Shown piece after piece: positions 22,039 to 32,284 of a DNA stretch of 64,000 bases. A model generated the notes under the pieces. It made no database searches. It had not been told where the DNA came from and saw nothing but the letters and a program-made list of their open reading frames with translations. This DNA comes from Sarocladium kiliense (Eukaryota > Ascomycota > Sordariomycetes > Hypocreales > Sarocladiaceae). Position numbers and translations under genes: made by a program. The stretch is taken from contig JAUZTG010000029.1 of assembly GCA_030734395.1 (NCBI GenBank), forward strand, positions 5,456,001 to 5,520,000, given 5' to 3'. Each line of letters starts with the position of its first letter. The stretch's first letter is position 1.

Positions 22039-25000
22039 ATGGCAGACCGACCTTCTTCGCAGAACAAGGCCGAAATTCACCAGAATGAAGCCGAGAGGAC
22101 CTCGACTGGCGATGCGCCGCCGCCAACCGCAACCGTCGACCATGCTACCTCGGCGCCTCAAGAAACACCCGTTGTGATGGCCTCGTCTGCGTCGCCGACG
22201 CCGAGTCCTGGCAAGGACACACCTCTGGGTTCCGAAACTGCCATTGATACCACTACTGTTGACCCGAATTCGAAAGGCAAAGATCCCACAGGCCGCGTGT
22301 CAATCGACCTGACAGACCCCGACCCAATTCCTGCCAACAACTTCGCCTTCACCCCAACCCAGCTTCACAAGCTCCAGTCCGAACGTACGCTCCATGGCCT
22401 CGAAGCCTTCGGGGGCATTCGTGGTCTTGCCATTGGTCTGCGAACAGACCCTGTCGCTGGTCTCAATGCCGACGAGGGCACCTTGGATGGCGGAGTCTCC
22501 TTCGAAGAGGCTGTTGCTGCTGGACGCGAAGACCGAACTCCTATCCGTCGGGAGCTGTCTGCTTTGCCCGAATCGCACCAGCCGCATGGACTGCGCCTCC
22601 TCGAACGAGACGACGACAAGGGTTTCCAGGACAGGATCCGTGTTTTTGGAAAGAATAAGCTGCCCAAGCGTCAGCAGAAGTCCTTCCTCAAGCTCATGTG
22701 GATCGCATTCAACGACAAGCTACTGATCCTCCTGACCATCTCTGCCACCATCTCCCTGGTTATTGGAATCTACCAGTCCGTGGATGCTGAGGAGGGTTCA
22801 TCGAATATTGAGTGGGTTGACGGTGTGACCGTCGTCGTTGCTATTCTCGTCATTGTGTTTGCGAGTGCCGCAACTGATTGGCAAAAGAATCACAAGTTTG
22901 AGAAACTCAATGAACGCAAGGACCAGCGTGACGTGCTTGTTGTGAGATCTGGTTGCGACAGGCAAATCTCAGTGTACGATGTTATGGTCGGCGATGTGAT
23001 GCACCTTGAAGCTGGCGACGTCGTTGCTGTTGATGGTGTCCTGATCCAAGGCTCCAATCTGCAGATTGATGAGTCTTCGCTATCTGGAGAATCGGAGTTG
23101 GTTCACAAGATCCCTGCTGACCGTCTGGCTCACCACAAAGATCTTGATGCGAACCCCTTCATCCTCAGTGGAACAACCGTGGCGCGTGGTGTTGGACGAT
23201 ACCTTGTCACCGCTGTCGGTGCCTCGTCGCAGTACGGTCGTATGCTCATGTCTCTCAGGACCGATGTAGAGGAGACTCCTCTGCAGGCCAAGCTCGGGCG
23301 CTTTGGAAAGCAGCTCATCACGTTTGGTGGTATCGCCGGTACCATCTTCTTCTTCATTCTGCTCATCCGGTGGCTGGTCAACATCGATAATCTCTCAGGC
23401 TTGACACCATCCGAAAAGGCCGAGCAATTCTTCGAGATTCTCATCCTTGCTGTTACCGTCGTTGTCATTACCGTCCCAGAAGGTCTCGCGCTCAACGTTA
23501 CCATCGCTCTCGCCTTCGCGACGAAGCGCATGCTGAAAGACAACAACCTCGTGCGACTTATTCGATCATGTGAAATCATGGGCAATGCAACTACGATCTG
23601 TTCCGACAAGACCGGTACCCTTACTCAGAACAAGATGACAGTTGTTGCCGGACGTGTCGGTCTCGAGAGCCACTTTGATGACATTGACGTCCCCGAGGAT
23701 GATCGCAACCGCCCTTTCGCCAATCCTCTCAGCAGCAAGATCCACACCTCTGGACGACTCATCGCGAGCTTGTCGCAGGAAGTCAAGGATCTCATCCGTA
23801 CCAGCACCGCGCTTAATTCCACCGCATTCGAGAACGACGAGAGCAACGACTTCATTGGTATGAGTACCGAGACTGCCCTTCTCAAGTTTGCCCGCGAGCA
23901 CCTTGGCATGGGTAGACTGCGTGAGGAGCGTGCCAACACTCCTCTAGTCACCATGCTACCTTTTGACTCTGGCCGCAAGTGGATGGGCGCCCTGGTAAAG
24001 CTGCCTGATGGCAAGTATCGCCTGTTCATCAAGGGAGCTGCCGAGATTGTCTTCGAGTACTGTGCCTACGCAATTTCCGATCCGACATACAAGCTGCAAA
24101 CGGACCACATGTCAGAGTCTGTGCGCGAGGACTACCGCCAATCCATCCACGAGTACGCAAAGAAGATGCTTCGACCTGTTGTCCTTGGCTACAAGGACTT
24201 CGAAGCGTCTGAAATCTTCAGTGATCCCGATGACGAGCCGGACTCTGTGAACCTTGAGTGGCTTGCCTCGGGCATGATCCTCATCGGTGTCTTTGGTATC
24301 CGTGATCCTCTACGCCCAGAAGTTGTTGAATCCGTTCGTCAATGTCAAGAGGCCGGTGTCATGACTCGCATGGTCACAGGTGACAACTACGAGACCGCAA
24401 AAGCCATTGCCGTGGAATGCGGTATCTTCACTGCTGGCGGTATCGCCATGGATGGCCGCACTTTCCGCAAACTTTCACACGATCAGCTCGACGCCATCAT
24501 TCCCCGTCTTCAGGTCCTCGCGCGTTCAAGCCCAGAAGACAAGTTGCTCCTCGTGACGCATCTGAAGGGCATGGGTGAGACTGTTGCTGTTACTGGTGAT
24601 GGAACCAACGATGCACTGGCTTTAAAGGCGGCTGATGTCGGTTTCGCTATGGGTGTTCAGGGAACCGAGGTTGCCAAGGAAGCGGCGTCTATCATCCTGC
24701 TGGATGATAACTTCTCGTCCATTGTCAGCGCTCTCAGCTGGGGCCGTACGGTCAACGATGCCGTGCGGAAGTTCATCCAGGTAAGTCGTCCCGGGACCAA
24801 GACTCCGAGCGAAGAGCTACTTCATTTGGCCACATCACTAACTCAATTTCTAATAGTTCCAATTCACGATTAACATCGCCGCTGGCACCCTCACTATCTT
24901 GACTGAGCTGATCGGCAGCGCTATCTTCACCGTTGTGCAACTGCTCTGGCTCAACCTTATCCAAGATATCTTCGCCTCTCTCGGTCTTGCAACAGACAAG

Positions 25001-26461
25001 CCGTCCAAGGACTTCCTCTTGCGGTTCGTACCACCCATGCCTTTCTCCCAATATGTACTAATATCACATGCAGGAAACCCGATCCTCGCAACTCATCTAT
25101 TGTTACGATCACCATGTGGAAGATGATTCTCCTTCAGGCCGTCTATCAATTGACAGTCGTCTTCACTCTCCATTATGGCGACTTCCCCGTCTTCAACCCC
25201 GAGAGGGATGCGGCATACTTGAGGACCTTGACTTTCAACACCTTCATCTTCATGCAGGTCAGTTGCACCTTTAGCCATCACTCGAGTGCTCTACTTGTCA
25301 GGGATCATCTGCGGGATGGAAACGGAATACTGACGCATTCTATTAGACATTCAATCAACATAATTGCCGTCGCGTGGACAACAATATTGGGATCTGGTAG
25401 GTTGACCAAATCGCGTACAATGGGATGGCCTGGTGCCACCAGATGCATACCCTACTATGGATGTGCACCTCGTGGTGTCCCAAGGCCTCCTTCAAATCTT
25501 TCATCTACTAACGGCTCATAGGTACCAAGGTGTACTTCGGAACCCATGGTTCATCGGTGTTCAACTTGTAACGATTGCCGGTCAATTCATCATCATCTTC
25601 AAGGGAGGCGAGGCCTTCGATACGGTACCACTCACCGGACAGGTAAGCACATTCCAGGACAATACTAGATCATTTCTGACTGAAGTACAGGGCTGGGGTT
25701 GGACTATGCTCTTCGGCGGCCTTACGATTCCCTTGGGCGCCTTGATCCGACAAGTTCCCGATGTATGGGTCTTGCACTTCTTCCACGCCGTGCGTGCCGT
25801 CATCATGTTCGTCACCTGGCCCCTCAGAAAGCTCTTCGGTCCCTGCTTCCGCCGCCTGAAGCTTCACCGCACCAGGAGACGCGAGCGCAAGAGGAAGGAT
25901 GGCGAGACTGCTTCTCAAGAGACAGAGGATACCCGCGACCAGGAAGAATACGAGATGTCGCAAATGGAGACGATGATGATGCAGGCTGGCAGGGCTATGA
26001 TCCAACCGATGATCATCCACCCTGCGCACTTGCAGGTCGGCGATGATGGCGAGGATCTGGACATCTCACCCGAGCAACGACGCGCCCTTGAGCGGGCAGC
26101 ACGTGAACAAGCTCTTCGCGAGGCAGAGGAGGCAGAACGCATTGTCGATCTTCCCGGCCTCATCGCTGCCGCTCGGGCCGGACAAGATACCGGCAAGCAC
26201 TGTCTCGAGATTCACCCCTCGACAATGAAGAAAGACCCGATCTTGATGGGCAAGCGCAAGAACACCCATCTGCCCCCCAGCCAAGACCCAGATATCCTGA
26301 GGTTCATGACACAACTCAACGAGGATGCGATGGGAGCCCGCGAAGCCGCTGAGCTCAGGGCGAGACGAATCAAGGCAGCAGCCAAAGCCCCTACGATGGG
26401 CAAGACGAAGGAGCGGAATGGCCTCTCATGGGAAGCCATGGTGAGATCGAAGAGGAGGTAA
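22039..26461 (+). CDS. PMC1: P-type Ca2+-ATPase, vacuolar Pmc1 type
   Basis: Pumps Ca2+ from cytosol into the vacuole using ATP. Six exons: 22039-24780, 24857-25023, 25074-25257, 25347-25396, 25522-25642 and 25691-26461; introns 76, 50, 89, 125 and 48 bases, all in phase; product 1344 aa. The start is the first in-frame ATG (MADRPSSQNK). P-type motifs are LSGESELV (actuator), VPEGLALNVTIALAFATKRM (ion-binding helix 4), CSDKTGTLTQ with phospho-Asp near residue 523, MVTGDNYETA and TGDGTNDALALKAADVGFAMG (hinge), then VQLLWLNLIQDIFASLGLATD (helix 6). Tails are long: about 180 residues before the first helix, and roughly 200 charged residues at the C-terminus. Pmc1-type pumps are usually induced through calcineurin and Crz1; I did not identify a specific site for that. 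Confidence 0.96.
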
Positions 26462-27315
26462 CGGCCTTGACGAAGCAGGAAACCCCTGCGCATATAGATT
26501 TCTCTTTGGTATATTTTGGCATCGTCGGAGGACATGGCTTTACCTTGGCTTCCTGACATTCTTCTTTTTAGAAGGTTTCTTCTTTCTTACTTTGTATAAT
26601 ACCTGCCCATCACGACACTGGGCCGCGTTGGATAGATACCTTCATTAGTGGTACATTTTCTTCATTCTGAATCGCTCAGCGTCAGTGAGTCGCGGCTGGT
26701 ATTCCTTGAGCTGCTCTATGTCCAGATGATGTTTATGTCTACATCTGTAGAGCGGATGACATTGTTCCTGAGGGTGCCTTGGTGCCACCGACTGGAGCTA
26801 TCCACACCAAGCAGTGTCGAATTCTGCTGGCCGAGGTGACCAGGGCAATGAGCACACGAGAGCCACGCATATGATTCAATGTTAGTCACGGTATCGAATC
26901 TGAGCAACTCCTCATCAGCTGCCGACCACGCGTTCCAGGCAAGCAGCGGTGATACAACGATTCATTCAGCTGACAATGGAATGCATCCGCCCTAGGGACT
27001 GGCCAGACGACTAAAAAGATCGAAGTGATGGCCAAGTGGCAGCAACTGCGAGCACATGTAAGGGAGTGTCTTCTCTCAGGACTGATTCACCGAGCAACAG
27101 CCTCCGTCACAGCCATATAAGAGGGCCCCTGGCATCTTCACCACAACCACTTGGACTTCCATCGAACCCTCTCGGCTGCTTTGCCTTCACGAAGACTGTG
27201 CTTGGCTACGTGTATAGTCCATACAACGATCTGAATCGACCATCAGTAAGTATTGACTCTCATAATCTTGATTATTGCTCACGCTCAACATCAGCTGACC
27301 CCCTCTCCAGGCAAC
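26462..27315. other. Intergenic with probable 5' UTR intron
   Basis: 3' flank of the Ca2+-ATPase and promoter of the next gene. A well-formed intron (GTAAGT at 27246, CTCCAG ending 27310) stops five bases before the ATG at 27316 and probably interrupts the leader of that gene. Confidence 0.45.
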
Positions 27316-27762
27316 ATGACCTCCGACGAACAAATTCCCGAGCCCGAATTCCCTGGCTTTGGCACTTTGTGCGAGGAGCAACAGGATTGGATTCTCAGAC
27401 ACGTATTCTTCCGACTGGCCCTCGGCCCAACCAAGCCCGAAGCCGCAGAGACTTTCCGTTCTATTCTCGAGCAAGCCGGCAACAAGCCAGCTCTCCAATT
27501 GTTCAAGGAGTCTGGTCTCACCAAGTTCAGGAACCTGGACCTCAGCTCAACCGGCGAGAATGTGGACCTAGGCGATGTGGTGGACCTCGCTGAGGGCCAT
27601 TCAAAGGAGACAGCTCGGATGACACTGACACTCTGGATCCAAATAGTGAATGTGTGGGTGCAGAAGGGCCTCGCTGTTCAGGAGCGTCTGGATGAACGCA
27701 CGGATGAGGAGAAGGAGAAATACGATGAGCTCGTCAAGGAACTCATCAAGGATCCCGAGTGA
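27316..27762 (+). CDS. Hypothetical acidic helical protein, 148 aa
   Basis: The frame opens with MTSDEQIPEPEFPGFG right after a likely leader intron, and ATG 27316 is the first Met after it. The protein is acidic and looks mostly helical (CEEQQDWILRHVFF, FRSILEQAGNKPALQLF, LDERTDEEKEKYDELVKEL), with no signal peptide, membrane helix or Cys motif. The WIQIVNVWVQKGL segment is the only strongly hydrophobic part. I do not recognise a family. Coding status is supported by the upstream intron and by an uninterrupted frame with codon use like its neighbours. Function unknown. Confidence 0.5.
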   Translation: MTSDEQIPEPEFPGFGTLCEEQQDWILRHVFFRLALGPTKPEAAETFRSILEQAGNKPALQLFKESGLTKFRNLDLSSTGENVDLGDVVDLAEGHSKETARMTLTLWIQIVNVWVQKGLAVQERLDERTDEEKEKYDELVKELIKDPE

Positions 27763-28438
27763 GGTGTAGCAGCGCCGGGGCTTCGGCTCCATGATGGCAC
27801 CAGGTCTGGCTGAAGCAGGGATTGGGGTCGTGGTATCGAGATCAATGGAGGTTATTGTGACCGTAAGATAGAGGTGGCAATCTTTCCAACATCTGGACAA
27901 TACCAAACTGTCTCATTCACTTCACTTCAACTCATCCTGATCATCTTCCTTAACCGCATACTTGCGACCTATGGTCAGAGTGGTTCAAATGAGACTTCCC
28001 AGGCTGCCACTGCTCTTTCAATAACGGTACGCTCAAGTACGAGGTTCAAAAATCTCCATATAGCCTCTCTCAAAGATCGATGCAATTGGTGATTGACGCG
28101 GCAGACGAATGAACACAGCTGACAAAGCCACGCGTGAGGTCTAATGTTCACCATTCTTTTCGGTGACAGATGTTAGGGAAGTCGCCTGATGTATAGAGAA
28201 GCCAACTCCAACATCACGAAGTATTGTGTCTGAACGAACTTGCTTGGACATCTAACAAAACACCGTAACCATCTGTTGCTACACAACCTCAAAATTCCAC
28301 TGCTGGCCTCCGGCTCGCGGCCATGTCCTCCAAGTCCTCCCATAATATACAACGCCAACATGTGAGCTTCAAGAACTAAATACACTTCTAGGTGCAATAA
28401 TGTTCTCCTCGCTGCCACCATCTGAGGGTGGCATGTCG
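27763..28438. other. Intergenic between convergent genes
   Basis: Lies between the ends of the 148-aa gene and the PTH11-like gene. Apart from 3' flanks nothing is recognised. Confidence 0.5.
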
Positions 28439-29615
28439 TTAAGTCGATAGCTGGTGCGACATAGGATCCGAGCCAGATACGCCCTTCGATGATGTTCGGC
28501 CGCCACTGCTGAAGGCGGACATACATGGGAGTCGCTTAACCAGGGGTCGTATCTCTATGAGCGTCGCGGCGAAGATACTTTGACCTATCTCTACCATAGA
28601 GGCTGTGCCTCCTCAGCGCTTTTGTCGACTGACGACTATAGATTAACTTACTAGATGGTAGCCTCCAGTGTGATCCGAAGGATCTCCTGCGCGGCAATGC
28701 CTCCCCCTCCTCCCGTCAGAGCTGAGACTTCAACAACGTACTTGAGCCGAATGATAGTAGCAACGGATGATCTGCGAGCCTTTAGTATGGACTTTACCCA
28801 CGTTTGAATGTCAGCCTTACACCGCTCCAAGACCTAACAAGAACATGATGGTGATCTTGACTTTCCGTCTTACTTGCGCCTTCCACAGCATAAACGTCGG
28901 AAATATCTGGATATTATTAGCAATGATGACAAAAGAACGGTTACTCAGCATACCGCAAACAGCCAGCTTATGGCAACATCAACTGCTGACAACGCAATTC
29001 CCGCTTTGCCAATGGTAGTTGGAGAGAGACACTCGCCCGTCCCTTCTCCCCATGCAACGCTGAGCGGTTTGCACTGCAGACCAAAGACAATGGCAATTGC
29101 CGTGGATACCACACCCATAATGGCCATCGCAACGATCAGGGCAACCCGAACGAACCCCATGCCGGCTCCGGAAGACAGACGATAAAGGACGAGGCCAAGC
29201 CCGATCTTGGATACAGCGGTTGCGAGTATGTACACGATGGAAGCAATGATGAAGTACTGGAATGGCAATCAGAATGTTATCACTAGCATGGAACAAAGGA
29301 CCTTACCTTTGCAGCCATCATGGGATCATAATGGGAGTCCAGATCCGTAGGGTCTATGCCGATGCCGTAGTGTATTGCTACGAACTCCATCGTAACAAAG
29401 AGCACAAACCCGACCTAGAGTGTATGTCAGTTCCCTTGAACCCCTTACGGAACACCCAAATCTTGGAAACTCACGAATGAGATCATCATAGCGAGATCAT
29501 CGTATCCAAGGGCATGCTTGATTGACCTTGCCCAGAACCGAAGAGCTACACCTACCGTGTTGAGCACGAGAAACGTAGTCCCCAGTGGGTAGTACACGTC
29601 TCGCACCTCAACCAT
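28439..29615 (-). CDS. PTH11-like seven-helix membrane protein
   Basis: Integral membrane protein of the fungal rhodopsin/PTH11 group. Best model has seven exons: 29615-29475, 29414-29307, 29256-28954, 28906-28821, 28771-28742, 28686-28652 and 28602-28439; product 288 aa. Introns are 47-60 bases. Helices include PLGTTFLVLNTVGVALRFW, VGFVLFVTMEFVAI, YFIIASIVYILATAVSKIGLGLVLY (split by 29257), VALIVAMAIMGVVSTAIAIVFG, AVDVAISWLFAIFP and ITIMFLLGLGAV. Typical blocks are ALGYDDLAMM after helix 1, a conserved Cys in FGLQCKPLSVAW, and SMVEIGQSIFAATLIEIRPL near the end. No CFEM domain. The first four exons are secure; the two tiny exons of 30 and 35 bases are chosen because they alone keep phase. Possible receptor role by analogy only. 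Confidence 0.75.
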
Positions 29616-30952
29616 CGTGATTCGTTTTGTTGTCTTCGGAAGGTGGCGTTCTTGGCAGCCTACAATATGGCGACAATTTACTGGCGACGAGCTCGTCGAA
29701 GGCAGAAGCCATATTTGGCATGCAATTCCATCCCAAGAACCGTCTATCTTCTGGTTTTAAGGCAGCAGGCAAATCACCACGCACGCCGTTTTCTCAAAAC
29801 AGCTCTGAAAGATGACTCCAGAAAATTAAGGGCAAACAATCCGATTGTCTTAATCCTTGTTTCCCCTATTGACCTCCCAACAAGATGGCCTTCCCGGTAG
29901 GGTCCCAGCGTTCTGATACTCTAGGGACCCAACTCGAAAGCCCTCACTGAGACTTGCGGACCGATCACATTCTTGACGGGAGTGAAGTGCCCCATGAACT
30001 CATACAAGGGAGGATTACAGCCTGTGTTGGTGCACATGTTGGGCCAACCAACACGCTTGCGCGACTAACGGTATATTAGCACAACCAACATAACAGTGGA
30101 ACAAGGAACGTCTGAACCAGGCCAGTATGAACTGCAAAGCCGTCAAGCTTCCTGTCTTTATGAGTTACACGGATATGCCCATCTGCGAGTAGAGCAAGAA
30201 TGCCACATCTTGTCAGTCAACGACAGAGGACCAAGTGTGGTGTAGGGACCTTCTCGACGAGTGAGCGTCAGACTATCACTGCGTTGTGTAGACAGGACTC
30301 GCAGTGGTTGGCTCGCTCCTCTGAGCACCGTTGCACTGGCCCCATTCACATCTGCGGTCCTTGCCATATTGCAGATGCACGCCCAGACCATCTAACTCAT
30401 TATGCGGCATATCAGCAGCAATCCTTGACATTGATTACCAGTTGCAACGATTGTCAAGTCACCCTTTGCCCTACAATTGTGGCAGGGAACGGATATCCAT
30501 TCAATTCTACTGTAGCCTGAATTTGGCGACGTTGGAGCATGTATCATACGTGTTGGCTTGCTGGCCGCTGAACATGCACTCTAGGTAGGTCTCGGCCTTC
30601 ATGCACGTACAGCTACCAACAGCGCATGACAAGGGTCGCGGAACGGAGCAGACGTGCCGGGGGAGCGGCCGATGCTGGTCGCCTGACTGCGATGGAACAT
30701 TGGATAGAGTGAATCGTGTTGGTCTGAGGGCTCGTGTACCTGGGTGTCGGACGCTGTGTTCGCGGGGTTCCTGTGTGATAAGGTATCTCTCTGTACAGGT
30801 AGATGACTCCCCGCTCTTGACCTTGTCGCGTGATTACCGTCCCTCAAGGCACTGGTTTCGTGTGTTTCTTCTTACTCTACCCCCTCGAACGTAATCATAC
30901 GTCGCTAGCCTCAAAAGGTCTCGTTGAGAGGGCATCCATTGTAAAGCTAGCC
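29616..30952. other. Intergenic, divergent promoters
   Basis: Separates the PTH11-like gene and the phosphotransferase gene, which point away from each other. Short open frames only (longest about 106 codons, 30200-30520), none recognised. Confidence 0.5.
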
Positions 30953-32152
30953 ATGGCAGAGACGACTTCAACAGCCAAGCTGCCAATGACGCCGGAGGAG
31001 ATCACGACAGAGTGGTTGGCAAGTGTTCTGAAACTCTCCATCAAGACCAGTGAAATCACTGGCACAATTCTTGATCAGAGCGCCGCCAAGGTGTTTGTCA
31101 CCCTGACTTATGAGGATGGCTGCACGGGTGATGAGCGCCCTCAGCATATCTGTCTCGAGGGAGGTGGGTTTCGAGGACACAACACAACAATGAGGCCTTC
31201 GCTAATTATGACACAGGCTTCAACCCAGTTATGATGAACATGGAGGGTTACAAGGAGGTGTTAAAGATCTTGTATGCCAACGAGACCAACTTTTTCAAGA
31301 TCGCCATGCCAAAAGTCTCCAATATTGATCTCGTGAAGGTATGGTGGTGTGGCACCAATGATGAGCAAGGTCAAGCAATCTCAATCATGGACGACCTGAA
31401 TACGAGCGATAACACCTTTGGGGACCCAACGCAGCCTTGGTCAGTTGATCTGGTGAAGCAGGGTGTCGTCCAACTCGCCGGATTGCATGCTTCAACATGG
31501 GGCTCGTCCGTCGAGAAAGGAGAGTACAGTGCTTTGAAGGGACCTTACGACTTTGCAATTCTGCAAATGACAGAGAACTGGGCCATGATAATTAGCGAAG
31601 GCCGTCCGCCTGTTATTGAAAGCATGAAGAATCAGAATCGCGTCAAAGCTGCACTAAGTAAACACCTCAGGACTCGGAACCCGAAGTATATCGCCGTCAC
31701 TCATAGTGATCCCCATTGTGGAAACACTTGGATCACCAAAGACGGAAAACCTCGATTTCTGGATTGGCAGACGGCGCAGGTCAGCTCCGTCTTCCACGAT
31801 TTGGTTTACTTCGTTGTGGGCGCCTTGACCGTGGAAGACAGACGAAGATACGAGTTCGAGATTCTTGAATACTACCTCGTCGCGCTGGCCGAATTTGGAG
31901 GCCCGAAGCTGTTGGGGCAAGATGAGGAGGTCTTGATTGAGTACAAGAAGAACATGATGTCCGGTGTTGGGTAAGTTCCGTGTCGCTTCCGACCAACATG
32001 AGCTGTTATTGACTCGTCATAGCTGGCTGCTCACTCCTTTCGAAATGCAGAGGAAGGAACAGGTCTTTGCGATGTGCGAGAGATACAACGCGGCCATGGA
32101 GGACCACAGGATGATGGAACTTCTTGAAGCCTCTCCTGGTCCATCCTCTTGA
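30953..32152 (+). CDS. APH-type phosphotransferase (kinase-like)
   Basis: 364 aa from exons 30953-31163, 31217-31970 and 32023-32152; introns of 53 and 52 bases close in phase. The fold is that of aminoglycoside/choline/ecdysteroid kinase-like enzymes, which transfer ATP phosphate to a small hydroxyl substrate. The catalytic loop is THSDPHCGNTW near residue 233 (HxDxxxxN pattern), followed by FLDWQTAQ with the metal-binding Asp. A nucleotide-binding segment precedes (KVFVTLTYEDG, FKIAMPKVSNIDLVKVWW). No signal peptide, so cytosolic. Fungal genomes carry many such paralogs with unknown substrates; nothing here points to drug resistance. Its stop codon is 132 bases from that of the XlnR-like regulator, which runs toward it. 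Confidence 0.85.
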
Positions 32153-32284
32153 ATATCGTATTCTGATTACGCTTAAAGACCGGTTATGACTCCCAGGACT
32201 TATCGGAAGAGCAATGAATACCATGACGATATTGAGCCCACTCGAACACAGGTAGGATTGCGAATTCTATACTCAATCCCCCCT

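Noticed and set aside
28173..28526. Minus-strand open frame of 117 codons
   Set aside because: It overlaps the last exon of the PTH11-like gene in a different frame; the gene's own frame matches the family better.
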